A stretch of 64,000 bases of DNA from Closterium sp. Naga37s-1 (Eukaryota; Streptophyta; Zygnematophyceae; Desmidiales; Closteriaceae), in contig CANJKZ010001116.1 in NCBI GenBank assembly GCA_947471745.1, positions 570,501 to 634,500 of the forward strand. Direction: 5' to 3'. The notes beneath the pieces are model-generated. The model had not been told where the DNA came from and did no database searches. It saw only the letters and a program-made list of their open reading frames with translations. Each line of letters starts with the position of its first letter. Positions within the stretch are counted from its first letter, which is position 1. The position numbers and the translations under genes are program-made. Shown in pieces: positions 1 through 12,600 of the stretch.

Positions 1-2370
1 CCGTGTACTCGAACGACCCGTACCTAGTCCTAAATGCTGTCTTGGCGCAGTCCGATGGTTCGACCCGAATCTGATGGTAACCCCCCCGTAAGTCTATTTT
101 CGAAAACACCCGTGCTGTTCGTAATTGGTCGATCAGTTCGTCGGCGCGGGGAATGGGGTATCGCGACTTGACTGTTACCCTGTTCAGTGCTCTGTAGTCG
201 ATACACATGCGAAAACCCCCGTCTTTCTTTGGCGTGAACAGTATCGGTGCGGCGAATGGTGACGAGCTTGGTCGGATGAATTTTTTCTCTAACAGGTAAT
301 CTAACTGCTTCCTTAGCTCATCCAGCTCGGGCTGTGTTAGTCTGAACTGGCGCTGTACGGTTGGCTGTGCCCCGGGTTCTAATTCGATTCGGTGGTCGTG
401 TGCTCGTTGAGGTGGCAATCCTTCCGGTAAGTCGTCGGGGAAAATCCCGGGGTACCGTTTCAACAGTTCCTGTAATTCGGGCGGTACAGCTTCCAGCAGT
501 TTCTTGAAATCGCTCGGCTGTTCTACTTCCTCCACTACTGCGATATCTACAGCGTACACGTCAGCCCCAGCAGCGACAGCCCGTTTCATTGTAATGGCGT
601 TGACATGCACCGTTGATGACTCGGGCGACTGCCAGCGAGGTAGTTGGACCCAGTTACCACTACTTCGCACGGTGCAGCTACCCGTCGTCCAGTCAATTCG
701 CGGGTTATACCGTCGCAGCCAATCGCGCCCCAGTAATATGTCGTGCCCATCCAGTGTTGTTGCGAGCATTTCCTGTGTAAACCCGAAATTCCCCCCGCAG
801 CGGACTTTGACTCTCTCCACTTTTTCCCGTATGGCCAGCGGCGTGCCGTCGACTAAGCGTGCGTCTATTTCCGGTAAGCACCGGCTAAGTGTCAGTTGTA
901 GTTTTCGTGCTGTTGCGGCATTAACTAAACTGTGACTTGCTCCTCCGTCAATAAAAATCTTCACTGCTGCTCCCTGTATTTTCCCGTGGATCAGTACTGG
1001 GCAATCCATCGCTGTACCCTCCTTATTCATCCGAGCCCGATCGATGGCGTGAATCGGTACTGTGACTCGGTGAGGGTCGGTGTGGTTGGGCGAGCAGGCA
1101 GTCTCGTCAGTAGTTGGCCCAACCTCTACTGACTGCTGGCGTTTCCCTGCCTCTGAGACTCCCTCCCCTGCTCTGCTCCGCGGCGCCTTAGCTCCTCTGG
1201 GTATTCGCTCTTGCGATGGCCCGGCCTGTTGCAAGCAAAGCAGCGCCCCTTAAATGGCGCAGCAGCTGCATTTGTCGCAACGGCGTTCACAGTGGCGTGC
1301 TCGATCGGTCCCCGAGGACGATGTCCGTGGTAGAACCCCGGTCTCGGTCGGCGTAGGATGTCGATTTTCTCGGCGAGCGCGAGAATCTCGTTGAAATTCG
1401 AGAGTCCGCGTAACATGATCTCGTGCGAGATGTCCGGCTTCAGCCCTCCGACGTAACGGTCCACCCGCTCCGCTTCGTGCATATAGCCGACTTGCTCGCA
1501 AAGTGAGAGAAAACCGCTCGTGTAATCTTGAACCGATCCGAGCTGCCGCCAAGTACGCAATTTCTGACGCGCCGAAATAGAAGCCGCGATCGGCTCGAAG
1601 CGCGCCCGAAGCCCTGCGCACCACGCATCCCACGTGCTGTATTGGGCGGTTTCGCAGAACGAACTCCAGGTAACAGCTGGACCCGTGGGCCCTCCCTCTT
1701 GCGATGGTGGCTCGTAAGCGCGTGGCGACGTCACGATGACTCGCCACCAGTCCATGGCGGGGCCCCTTAGCAGCGAAACGGCATACCGAATCTTCGCTGC
1801 GTCCGACTCGACGTAATTCGCATCGAAAAAAACGTTCATCGTGAAGACCCACGATTGAACCGTCGGACCTCCACGTTGGCTTGGGTCGAAACAGGGCGGG
1901 CGTTGCGGCTTGAGTGGCATTGGCGCCGTGAAGGCTTGTTCGCCACTTGTCGCTGCGAATTCCACGTGCCGACGGTCTCCGCGAGGCTCCCATGGGCTTG
2001 GCGCGCTTCTGTTTCCTCCCATGCCAGGCATTGGTTGGGCGGCGCTATCACTGGCTGCGCCTGAGCGCTGTCCCATGCTGTCGTGTGGTGTTGGTGTGCC
2101 GGACGAGATGACGATCGGCTCGTCGGATTGCGCAGGTGCATTTGTTGGTGCGTGTGGTGCTGCCGGAATGTTCACCGAGGATTGCTGACGCGCGGAGTCA
2201 CGCTCCGCTGTGAGCGTCGCAATTTCGAGCGCCGAATCTTCGAGTTGGCGCACCAGACGGTCGAGCTGCTCCTGCGTCAATGTGGCGAGCGTGAATTCGG
2301 CCATGGCGGGGGTGTCGGGCGAGCTCAGCGAGAGCCTCAGTCGTGGCCGTGCGTGCTTACGAGAGAGCAC
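1..2370 (-). mobile_element. Ty3/gypsy LTR retrotransposon, 5' portion, cut by window edge
   Basis: Read on the minus strand, this stretch gives gag, then an aspartic protease region, then the start of reverse transcriptase. The RT part (about 1-480) has the typical Ty3/gypsy block with [14 protein letters not shown] near 180-235, preceded by the usual linker rich in PEG and [12 protein letters not shown]. The protease region (about 480-950) has a D-G-A-S type active-site motif and an LLGRDWL block. What is visible looks fairly intact, so the copy may be young, but the rest of pol, integrase and the 3' LTR lie outside the window. I could not identify the 5' LTR or primer-binding site with confidence between 2371 and 2830. 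Family assignment rests on the RT and gag order. Confidence 0.88.
1126..2304 (-). CDS. gag: Gag of the Ty3/gypsy element
   Basis: Retroelement capsid/nucleocapsid protein. The reading frame has an N-terminal coiled-coil-like stretch ([20 protein letters not shown]), a disordered Ser/Pro/Gln-rich section, a retrotransposon gag domain ([20 protein letters not shown], then a [16 protein letters not shown] block) and a C-terminal zinc knuckle ([15 protein letters not shown]). I chose the methionine of MAEFTLATL as start because it follows the style of other plant gypsy gags; an in-frame start lies 22 codons upstream at 2370. It sits just 5' of the protease/RT region of the same element. Confidence 0.85.
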   Translation of the reverse strand: MAEFTLATLTQEQLDRLVRQLEDSALEIATLTAERDSARQQSSVNIPAAPHAPTNAPAQSDEPIVISSGTPTPHDSMGQRSGAASDSAAQPMPGMGGNRSAPSPWEPRGDRRHVEFAATSGEQAFTAPMPLKPQRPPCFDPSQRGGPTVQSWVFTMNVFFDANYVESDAAKIRYAVSLLRGPAMDWWRVIVTSPRAYEPPSQEGGPTGPAVTWSSFCETAQYSTWDAWCAGLRARFEPIAASISARQKLRTWRQLGSVQDYTSGFLSLCEQVGYMHEAERVDRYVGGLKPDISHEIMLRGLSNFNEILALAEKIDILRRPRPGFYHGHRPRGPIEHATVNAVATNAAAAPFKGRCFACNRPGHRKSEYPEELRRRGAEQGRESQRQGNASSQ

Positions 2371-5300
2371 TACGAGCGGCGGTGCTGTATCGCTGAGAGA
2401 CGTCTACCCCCCCAAAAAATTGAGATAGTGGGGAAGCGAAGGTGTGGGTGCGGTCCGAGAAGAGATCGTAGGCTCTGAATACCAAGTGTTACGAGTGCAA
2501 TTGAGTGAACGAACGAGAATTGCACTATCGAAGCAAGAGTACATCGAGCGAAGGTATGAGCGAAGAATATATAGCGAAACTACAGTGGTAACGGTAATGG
2601 ACTGTGGTTGTCGCGCGATGGGCCTGGGACTGAGGTTGGGGAAAAGTGTCGAAGCGGAGGCCCGGAGCGCGGGTTACCCGCCGAGCCGTGAGGTCGGGGT
2701 GCGACGTGCGAAAGTGGCGGGCGGATTGTCGATGCGGGGATTGCGAGTGGTAACGGTGCTGACTGTGGTGCTACAGTGATGTACGCGTTGAGCAGGGATG
2801 CGAAGTAAGGAAAAAGAGATTTTCCTTACAACGGGCTATCTTAAAGGTACACTCAACAAATGATGCCCATCTATAGCAAAGATACTGAGCTGAATGCAAC
2901 ATTGGCTGTGGTAAAGGGGCCTGCGCTGGTACGCATTTTCATACGGTGTATGGTGGCGCAAACTATGGTTGCATTACAATGCCCCAAGGTCAATGTCTTA
3001 TGGCATCGTAAACTGTGAAGGTTGGCACTACAACAGGTTACGGGATACGAATCGGGCAAAACTATGGCAGACAGTGATACAGGGGATTAGTTTTATTGCA
3101 AGAGCAAAAGACTTCACATGGACCACCAGGGTCCAGCCAGCAGCACCTTCTCTGACCATGGATGGGGACGTGGTGGTTCAGTAAGTATGTGCCGGTGATT
3201 TCCTGAAAAGTATTTACGCGAGTGCCATGCCATCAAGTGGCATAACAGTATGCCGGCTGCTGAGGCAATGGAAGAGACGATTGTACTTCCCAACCGACAA
3301 AACCGTTCTACTTCCTGCAACCTAAGAACCCATGCAGGTTCTGAAGATGTTCAATGGGAGTGCATTTCCTGCATCCGACTAAATACCCCAACTTCAGGTA
3401 GCCATGTAACTCATTGGATGCCATAAAAAAAGCCTGCAAGTGACTGCATTCGCTCACTTCAGCGCAACATTGACTGTGGCGGAGGTGGCAAGCCTCTTGC
3501 TTGAAGTATCCGCATGTTCTCTTCATAACCTGTAAGGGAGCCCAAGAGACTTTCGTGAACGCGCAGACAGGAAGAGGTACTTCTCAAAACCTTGTCAGAT
3601 AACACAGGATCCAGGATACAGGAGCAAGCCCAGTAACCAGATGTGAAAAGCGTACCTCGTTTTGGGTCCCATCCTCGGTTCTTAAGCTCTCTAATTTCTT
3701 GAGCAATAGAGCAGCACAAACATGCGCAATGCATCAAGCAGTCACCGCAGGGCCGCGGTGGTAAAACGTATTTCTGTCGTAGTTTGTTCCGAACTCCTGT
3801 CAGTTCAATGGATTCACCGAGTCAGCATTGGGAAATGCGGTACAAGATTCTTCACTCGATCACTTGCTCGCGCACACAACGAAACGAATGCAGAACCCCT
3901 TACCTTGAGAATATAGGCATCCGAGCATTACTAATTGGAATAGGAAGAATAAACAGCACGATGTCGTCGCATCTGTTCAAAGTTGAACCAATAAGGGAAT
4001 GAAGTGGTCACGGGTTGAAGATAGCGAGCTTTTAATTCACATATAATAAACGCGACTCGGGGACCATACGAGAAAAGGTAATGCGGTTCTGCGATAGTGG
4101 GAGCTCGTAAGCCTAACTAACCTGAGTCCCCGTCGGTGACGATTTCTGATGTTCGCCCCACTAGGACGCACGGACAAAAAACCGCACAGCACGCTGGGGA
4201 TGTGAAGATAAACAAGAGCACGGGAAATACAAACCGTCAGCAACACGAACGGAAGAACTGTTAAACATGCAATATTATGGGATTCTGGACAGGAGCCACT
4301 CTGGTATTGACGGCACGAACGACTTGATAACTGCATCTGAGTGTCGAAGGACCTACTGGTCGCACAGTCTTCGTGGCAATCCGTGCATGACGTCGTCCAG
4401 TCACCTATGGGCACACCGTAACCCATCCTGTGGTCACCTAAGTCGGATGTAATAGATATTACAAAGAGCAGCAGCTGCAAATTCTCTGAAGAGGGACTCC
4501 ACAAGATGCTACAGCCTAACTTTGTTCCAGATGCCTCCGTAAATCGTGCATAGTAAGGCCTAGAGTTTCAGACGGCTACTCTACTCTCAACGCGTTATTA
4601 TTTCTAAACCACAGAATGGATTTGCATCGAAGACGTAGGCAGAGAGACGACGAGACCCACGACAGCGAAATGCGCTTATCACTCCTGAGTCAACTCTGCC
4701 TGTCCCTCCCTGACTCTAGTAGTGCCTTCTTGCTGACACAGGCAAACGACGGATTTTGTTCTGTCACTTGCACACACGGAATTCGCTGCAATGCTTTCTC
4801 GGAGAGCACAGCGAAACTGGTAGCCGTGGGTTGACAGGCTCGGGGAGCGCCAGGGCATGCTTCCGATTTGTGAAATAGGCCTGGTGACTCAGGCGGAGAA
4901 ACCAATGAATTGAATTGGTTAGCGATACCTCGAACCTGACGACCAGGGGGCTGTTGAGCTGCGCTGGCTGCTTCGGGAGCTACGAGCCATGGAAGCTGAC
5001 AACGGCAAGGAGGGAAAGAGGTACGGGCGTAGGTGCGGCTGTAGAATCCGTGTAGGGTAGAACCCAACCACTAGCTGTTTTGACTGACTGGGTCCGCCAG
5101 TGAGGCGAGTGAGTCTAGTCTTCCTCTAAATTCTACACTAGGGTCGCAGATAAATGTGACGAGTGAATCCAAATACCATATGACTAGAGAACACTGTACC
5201 TGAGAATCAAACACGTTTTCTTTTCATATGAAACTTAATACGGTGACAGGTGAAACTGGATGATTTCATTGATCCATCCAAAATGTCAAATACTGTGGTG

Positions 5301-5475
5301 GCCAAAAAATTGGAATGGTACAACACGCCCTGCTAACAGGACATGCCTTACAGCTTACAACGACAAAACATCCAGCCTGCTTCCTGCACACAGAGACAGG
5401 AGAGAATTTTGAGGAGCCCGTATCCACAACATTACAATTTCAACACAACCAATGCAGCATTTTCATCCCCATACC
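2371..5475. other. Gene-free stretch between retroelement and eEF1B-beta
   Basis: I find no open frame with a recognisable domain in this 3.1 kb. The first 450 bases may be the untranslated leader or LTR of the gypsy element, with a small direct repeat of the type agtggtaacgg...gactgtgg near 2584 and 2747. The remainder is mixed AT/GC sequence without clear repeats. It includes the 3' flank of eEF1B-beta. Confidence 0.5.
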
Positions 5476-7648
5476 TTAGATCTTGTTGAAGGCCACAATG
5501 TCGCAGCTCTGAATGTACTCAGCCGCCTCGCCCTGCTGCAGGTGGTCCTCAATGAGCTCATCCAGCGACACAAGGTCGTCCACGATGGTCATCATGATCG
5601 TCATCTTCTTGATGCCGTACCCGACGGGCACCAGCTTGGCTGCGCAGCGTAGCAGGCAAGAAACGGAGCGGACGAATATTGCGAGGGTTAAAGCTCGAAG
5701 CAAGTGAACAGCGACCCAGGTCAAAAGCACATGCTGCAGGACCTCAGAAGGCCACACCTTCTGACCAAAACCCAGTACTACCAGGCCTCCCACTTGTCCA
5801 GGGCCTTCAAATTCCATGCAGTAGATGAAAAAGAGAGAGTACTCACAGGCACCCCAGAGAAGGCCGTCCATCTGCACCTTGCGCACGGCCGCCTCGAGCT
5901 TGGCCATGTCCGTCTCGTCGTCCCACGGCTTCACGTCCAGCAACACCGACGACTTGCCGCCTGCCATACACGCAACACGCACACCACATCAGTTTAGTCT
6001 CACGTGGCCGTTCGCACGTTGTGGAAGCCTGAAAGCTACAGCCATAGGCGGAAAACCCCGTAGAGTTCTAAATCAACTGTTCAGGCATAGGGCCGGGTCG
6101 GGCGGATACTCACTCTCCTTCTTCTTGCCCGACGCGGCCGCCTTCGCCTCACGCTCGGCCGCGGCGGCCTTCTCCTCCTCCGTGGCCTCGCCGAACAGAT
6201 CCAGATCGTCGTCGTCCTCCTCGTCCTGCCAACGCACGGCCACCGGCAAGAGCGAGGGAGGGGAAGGGATGTGCGGCAAGGGGAAGGGGAGGGTTTACAG
6301 AAGGTAACAACGCCGAACAGATCGAGATTGTCGTCGTCGTCCTCGTCCTAAACCCGCCACACGGCCACACGCATGAGCGAGGAAGTGTTTGCGATGAGGA
6401 GAGGGTTCACAGATCAGGTCGCCTCGCGGAATTAGGGTTTCAGAAAGACAGGATGCCGCTTGACGACGGCGGCAACCGCGTGGTGGGACAGGCAGATATG
6501 ACTTTCGGATACGCACTAGCACGTGTGACGGGGCTTTAAGATTGTCTGGTGTGGACACTGCCAGCTGCAAGCCGGAATTGAGCTTGAAGCGACGGTTGCA
6601 GCACGCCAATCGACAGCACACTGCATGATGCATGCGCCATGCTGTCACTCGATCTGCGGTCCCCTTTACAACACATGCACTCAACACTCTCGCGCACGGT
6701 CAAGAATAAGGACAGCGTTGATTCATCACGCGTCAGTCACTCAACGGCCTAACCCTAAGATGTATCAGCGTATTAGCCAGATCCGTCAACCAAATCAGCG
6801 GGACGTATCAGCCGCGCACCTCAGCTCATCAGCGTACCTCAGCGGGCTTGGCCTCGGCTGCGGGAGGAGTGGCGACAGATGCAGTGGGAGCGGCGGCCGC
6901 AGGAGCAGCACCGCCGATCACCACACCCACGCCGGGACCGGAGAAGCTGGGAACGAGAGGATCGAAAGCAAATAGCGGGTGGAGGGGAAGATCAGAAGAA
7001 CGGCATCCAAAGACGCGACGATACGATAACATCGACAAGGAACCGCGCCAGATATCGTTCGCCTGATATCGTTCGCCAGATATCGTTCGCCTGATATCGT
7101 TCGCCAAATATCAAACAGCAACAAAAGACGAACGACAGAAATACAAGAAACGATCCGACATGCCCACAACATACACAATAAAGTAATTAATTAACAGAAT
7201 AAGCGACAAAGAATGGAGAATGACTCACTTCGAGCCGAGCAGCGCCTTGATGTGCGTGTACCACCGGGCCGCATTGGTGTAGCCCTTGGGGAACGTCTTG
7301 ATAGCGCTGTAGACCGTAAGGTCATCGCGCGACGCCTGGAAGCTGCGAGGTGAGAAGAGATTGGAAAGGAAATTAAAGAGCACGCATAATCAAAATTGGG
7401 GAAGCAGGCAGGGAGAAAAACAAAAAAAAACCGGAACGAGGTGCGGGGTAGGAGGACGAGAGGAAAAGATGCGGATAGTGAAATGGGTTGGGAGACGCGA
7501 CGAGATCCACGGCCAGAGGGGTATAATGGACGGAAACCCTGAACCCCCTCAAGGATCCATACCCGGAGATGTAGCTGCGGGTGAGGAGGTACTCATCAAG
7601 CTGCTTCAGACCATCAGGGGTCGACAAATCACCGAAGGAGACCGCCAT
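5476..7648 (-). CDS. Translation elongation factor eEF1B beta subunit, six exons
   Basis: Guanine-nucleotide exchange subunit that reloads eEF1A with GTP in the cytosol. Exons on the minus strand: 7648-7563, 7342-7229, 6946-6838, 6225-6114, 5960-5847, 5639-5476. They sum to 699 nt (232 aa plus stop), with GT-AG junctions and frame kept throughout. The N-terminal GST-C-like part reads MAVSFGDLSTPDGLKQLDEY, then FQASRDDLTVYSAIKTFPK. An Ala-rich linker and an acidic stretch (DEEDDDDLDLFGEATEEE) follow. The C-terminal catalytic domain has KSSVLLDVKPWDDETDM, WGASKLVPVGYGIKK and the hallmark end QSCDIVAFNKI. Length matches plant eEF1B-beta (about 225-230 aa). The ATG at 7648 is the first in frame and gives the canonical N-terminus. 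A partial copy of exon 4 lies in the intron at about 6304-6353. Confidence 0.95.
6304..6353 (-). repeat. Partial copy of eEF1B-beta exon 4 in the intron
   Basis: The stretch reads ccgaacagatcgagattgtc followed by a gtcgtcgtcctcgtcct run, then ccacacggccac. It is a diverged copy of the 5' end of exon 4 with its acceptor side (about 6191-6243). It lies upstream of the functional exon in gene orientation. The acceptor-side sequence has changed, so it is probably not spliced in. Confidence 0.7.
7047..7112. repeat. 14-bp tandem repeat in eEF1B-beta intron
   Basis: About four and a half copies of a 14-bp unit, CCTGATATCGTTCG or CCAGATATCGTTCG, with C/T and A/T alternation between successive units. 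It lies in the second intron. It holds several GATATC palindromes. Confidence 0.85.
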
Positions 7649-7772
7649 TGTGGGTGAGATGTGTGAGAAGGAGGCGGCGAAAGGAGGCGATGAGAGTAGA
7701 CACAGCTGAGCTGTGACGGGGACTGGGAGACTGAAAAGGAAGAAAAAAAAGGGAACGAAGGGAGTGACACTT

Positions 7773-8333
7773 TTAAAGTTTTAGGCTTAATATACCTGCA
7801 CAGCTGCCGCCACCGCCTGGAAGTCCTCTCCGGCCTCTGGCGCCAGCGAGACGGTCGGCTCCACGACGCCCCTTACCGCCAGCAGAGGAGTCGGCGTCCT
7901 TCGCCGAGGTCGACGTCGTCGACTGCTTCTCCTTGCGCGGCTTGTTTCCTCCACGACGAGGACGACGACTGCCAGACCTCCCGCGGCCTCCCTTGGCGTC
8001 GTCGTCGTCGGAGTCACTGCGGTCGGGGCACTCGAAGGAGAGGCGGTCGGGGTCGCCGCACAGCCAGCACTCCCGACGTCGACTTCCTCCTCCTCGACCG
8101 CTGTCCTTGGTTGACTTCTTCTTGTCGATTTCCTTGGTCGACTTCCAGCCACTGCTCCCTCCGCCGCCAGACTGTCCGCGCTGCCCCGGTCGACCTCCTT
8201 GCTTTGCCGGAACGACGAAGTTGGCCTGCGCCAAGAGCTCCTGTGACCGCTCTGCCTCCTGCATTGCCTCGTCCTGCAGGATGTACGAGGTCAAGTTGTC
8301 CTCGTTGAGCGTCGTCCTCGTGCTCGGCGCCAT
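7773..8333 (-). mobile_element. Ty1/copia-type gag fragment (relic)
   Basis: One open frame of 186 codons reads like the C-terminal half of a copia-type Gag: an alpha-helical stretch (TLNEDNLTSYILQDEAMQEA), a Gly/Ser/Lys-rich linker, a knuckle-like CWLCGDPDRLSFECPD, then an Asp- and Arg-rich tail. No protease, integrase or RT and no LTRs are seen around it, so this is a detached piece of an old element. It ends about 50 bp from the tRNA-Ala gene. A domesticated gag gene is possible but less likely. Confidence 0.7.
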
Positions 8334-8386
8334 TGACAGCCGCTTCAGGAGGTCGTAGTTGCTCGTGCATTTTCTTGCGCGGACAT

Positions 8387-8459
8387 GGGGATGTAGTTCA
8401 GATGGTGGAGCGCTCGCTTAGCATGCGAGAGGTACGGGGGTCGATACCCCGCATCTCCA
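8387..8459 (+). tRNA. tRNA-Ala (AGC)
   Basis: A 73-nt cloverleaf. The acceptor GGGGATG (8387-8393) pairs with CATCTCC (8452-8458, one G-T pair), with discriminator A8459. Anticodon stem CTCGC/GCGAG encloses loop TTAGCAT, placing anticodon AGC at 8420-8422. The T arm is CGGGG-TCGATAC-CCCG with the expected internal promoter box B. No intron is present. It closely resembles plant tRNA-Ala(AGC) genes. Confidence 0.95.
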
Positions 8460-9692
8460 CTCTTGCACGCATTTGCCGGGCTAGTTGAAGCTTGGTCTAA
8501 TATAGTTTTTAATTTGACTACAACCACACATTGAAAACCTTCAGGCCAGCCTGCAATAAGCTCATGAGCTTTTATCTGGGTGATCATGAAACTAAGTTCC
8601 ACAATTGTAAAACCATCACATACATGAACCATGACAGTTTATCAGATCTTTTTATGCTTGCAAAAACATGTGTGGCATGACATGTTACAACACCTAAGGA
8701 GAGGCAAAGTGGATGTTCAAGTGATGAAGAACTTCATAGCCAGGTTGATTATATATCATAGTTATGGAAAGAAAACAGTGGCACAAAACTAGTTTGACTA
8801 TAGTGGATCAAAATGCATCAAACCCATAGTCGAAATGCATGACAAGAATTTTGGAGAGGGGACCAGGAAAAAAATTATGAGCAACATCGTATGAGAACCA
8901 ATCTAGCACCTCAGATCATAACCTCCAAGAACAACAATCTGCATCAGCATATAGCTGGGAATCTACTAGCGCGAATCAAATCTGTGCTTTGGAGCGTACA
9001 GTTCAGGCCTCTCTCAGCCACACATAGTTTATCTAGGGTGTGTGTACTTGCGCTCGAGATGTGCGCGAGTGCTCCGAGCCTGCGCGAGTGCTCCGAGCCT
9101 GCGCGAGTCACCCTCCTGTTTCCAGCCACCATAACCGAGGTGCTTCATGAGCCACATATTTGCCCCAAAGCTTCTCGTACCTGAGGCTCGGTACCTGGTT
9201 TGTGTCGAGCCAGGCTCCTCCTGCAGCTCACTCCCCAGATCGGATCAGCTTTTGGCCAACTTGGAAAGTGCGCGACGCTTTTCCAATAACCTATGAAAGA
9301 TCCAACGGCCGTGGTCGCTCCTGTATTTGTGGCTGTGGCTCCTTGGGATTTTATGTGCCTGGCACCGCATGCACCTGTGCTGGTTGGGGAGGACACGCAG
9401 CAACAGGACTCGCTTCCACCTGGGCTTCAGCTAGGGGGAGTCATATCATATGCCTGCTGTGCTTCTCTTGTTCAGTGACATGAGCCACAAGAAGAGAACT
9501 CACCTCGCCTCACCACCACCAACTGCCGAAGATGTTGATTTTTCGCGGATATTTTGTTCCTTCTTGAAGCTTGCACGCGCGGATGTTAAGAATATCTGCA
9601 TTTTCACTGGACAGGTGTTTATGGAGTTTTCCCTTACCATAAACTCCAGATGGATTCTTAGCTTCTTGCCGCGTGAGTTGTAACTAGGTGTC
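8460..9692. other. Gene-free stretch upstream of the aprataxin gene
   Basis: No convincing coding region. It must include the promoter and 5' UTR of the aprataxin-like gene. A short tandem repeat of about 19 bp (gcgcgagtgctccgagcct, two copies) lies at 9063-9104. The 60 bp before the ATG at 9693 are T-rich. I see no clear TATA box. Confidence 0.5.
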
Positions 9693-12600
9693 ATGGATCC
9701 TCAGAATCAATCTCTTCCAGGCACAATGGAGCCCAGTCCCGAGGCGCCGTCAACCGTACCGGCGACAGCGGCACAAGCCGTATCCCACTTCAATCCTCGT
9801 CCGTTTTCCTTCTTGCTGGTCCTCGTCGGCCCGCCAGGCAGCGGCAAAAGCAGATTTGCTGGACTCTTGATTGCGGATGCTGCTTTACGATATGAGCGCG
9901 TTTGCCAGGTCTGCCTCGCTGCGGTTAGATTCGAGAAATCAAAGAACCGTCATTCAGTTGAGACGATTTCGTTGACGCTGTCTGATATGAATATTTTCAA
10001 GCACAGCGTTTGACTACTACGGTGAAGGCCATATACAGTTGGACTCTCACGTTTAGTTGACATTCCCTGAGTCATGCCATGTTCGCTTACCAAAGGGTCG
10101 GAGATGGACTATCCAGGCATAACGTAATGATATTGTTCTAGGAGTGTTGTAAAGTCTCCGTGAGTTTACAGGCTCATGAGCCTGCACCGGTTACCGTTGC
10201 AGTCCATTCTAACCAACCTGTGACGTTCCTTCCTCATACGGTTTCTGATTTCAGGACGTGGCGTCAGCGCGAGGGACTCCTGGCACTCGGAAGCAGTGCT
10301 TGGCGCAAGTGAGTGTTAACCGTTCGTTTCCCGAACCCTTCTAACTGTTCGCGTGCTCACTTGGAGTTCACATCTTTGTTGCTTGAGACCCCGTATTCAC
10401 TGCCATCCGTCATCGTCAGACGATGATTGTCCATAGACCTGATCGGCCATGCGATTCCTCTCTCTCCATCTTACGATTCACACTCTTTCCTTTCACTCTC
10501 TCTCCATCGCTCACTCACCCCGCAGATGAGACGGCGCCTGCTGTCAGGGGCGAGCGTGGTGCTGGACCGTTGCAACATGAGCGTGGAGCAGCGCGCCGAG
10601 TTCCTCCTTCTCACTCTATTTCTACCTCCCCCCCTTGTATCCCGCTCTTCGTTCTCTCTCTCCCTCCACCTTTCACTCACCTCACAGGTGAGGAGGCACC
10701 TCCAATCGGGGGCGAGTGTGGTGCTGGACCGTTGCAACATGAGCGTGGAGCAGCGCGCCGAGTTCCTCGCGCTCGCGCGCAACTGCTACGTGCAGTCGCA
10801 CGTGCTCGTGTTTGACCTCCCCGTGGCGCTCGTCGTGCAGCGCGCGGTCAACCGAGTCAACCACGAGGGCGGCGTGCAGGTGAGAGGGATTTCTGAGTCG
10901 ACTCAAACGTGCAGTCGCACGCCATTGGAAGCGAGGGGTTAACCGCGTCAACCACGAGGGCGGAGTGAGTAGGAGTTGACCGAGAGCAGACGTGTGCTTG
11001 TAAGGCCTCAACTCGCAACCTTCTCTGCCTCTCACCCCGCAGGGCCCCCGGGCTGCGAGCATCATACGGCACCAGATGAAGATGCGCGAGCCCCCTGCAG
11101 CGGTGGAGGGCTTTCAGCGCGTCACTGTGTGCCGCACCGACGCCCACGTCGACCAGGCGCTCTCCTTCTACCGCGCGCTCTGCCCCTCCACTTTCGCTGC
11201 TGCCAGTGGTGGTTGTGCTGCTGAGGATCCTGGCGTGGTGGGGCTGCAAGGGGCGGGAGGAGGAAGCCTGGAGGTGCAAAGAATGCAGCAGAGGCACGGG
11301 GGAGAGGAGCTAGACGCGCGGGTACGGGAGATGCAGCTGGGGCACTGGAGAGAGGGGGAAGATGCGCAAGCGCAGGGACAGGGATCAGAGGGAGCAGAGG
11401 GAGCAGAGGGAGCGAGGCAGGGAGGTCCGGAGGGCCCAGGGCGTGTATGGTGGCAAGGGCGTGCAGAGAGAGAGCGGGTGAGCACAGACACACCCTCCCA
11501 CAGTGTAGAGTGTAGCCGTGCTGCTACTCCTACTGCTCCTCTCTCTGCTGCTGCTGCTACTGCTCCACTCCGTGCTGCTGTAGGTGCGCCTCGTGTGTTG
11601 GGATCTGATCCTCCTTTTTCTGCTGCTGCCACGCCAGGGACCGAGGAGCAGCCAGCCGCGCTGGGAGCGAGGGGGCGAAGGGAGAGGGAGGGGGGGGGGG
11701 GGAGGGGGTAAGGAACGTGGCGGAGGGTGGGGGATGGAGAGGAGGGTATGGAAACGGGGAGGGGAGGGATCTAGTGAAGGGATGTGAGAAGAAGTGGGAT
11801 GGGGAGGGGAAGGGGAGGGTGGGAGAGAGAAAAGGAGAGAGGGAGGGCGATGGTGATAGGGAGAGACGGGCGAGAGGGGGAGCAGGAGGGGAGAGAGAGC
11901 ATGAAAAGGCACTGGAACAACGAGAAGAAGAGGAGAAGAAGCAAGTGCGAACCCTGTGGTTCAGTCAGAGTCACGGTGTGGCTAGTAGGGTAGACGTAGG
12001 CGTGGGAGCAGTAGAGTCACGTGCTGCTGTAGCTGTGGCTGTAGCTGCGCCTGTAGTTGCTGCTGTGCCTGCCGCAGAGGCAGTGAAAAGTAGAGCAATG
12101 GAAGATAAGAATGTGGGCACCAGTAGAGTAGGCGATCGTGGCACTTCACAGGCTGGAGTGCATGATGTGAGGCGGTTCTTCCGTGCCAAACCGCCACAGG
12201 AAGCTACTAACGGGGATGCTGGGAGGGGTGGCAGTGGAGGGAGGAGGGATGGTGTTAATGGATGGAGATGCGAGAAACATGGGAAAGCGACAACAGCAGC
12301 ACAGAGCAGTGCGAAGGGGGAGCAGCAGCAGCAGCAGCAGAACGGGGAGGAGAAGCACGAGCAGCTTCGTGTGCCATCATTGAAGTGTGACATGGAGCAA
12401 CGTTGGAAGAGAAGACGAGTGAACACCGATGGCGAGAGAAGCGCAGGTGGGAGGACATTCCCTTTCCAATGGCCCCCTTCCTCCCACCACCCTTCCATCA
12501 CTCGCTTTATAACTTCCAACCTCGAGCTCCCATCCTTCTCCCAGTTCTGTTCTCGGAGGTATCTCGACAAAAGCATGCTCCGTTGTCACTAAGGCATGTT

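Noticed and set aside
7773-8333. Domesticated gag gene of the host
   Set aside because: Nothing supports host use (no introns, no conserved partner); a relic is the simpler reading.
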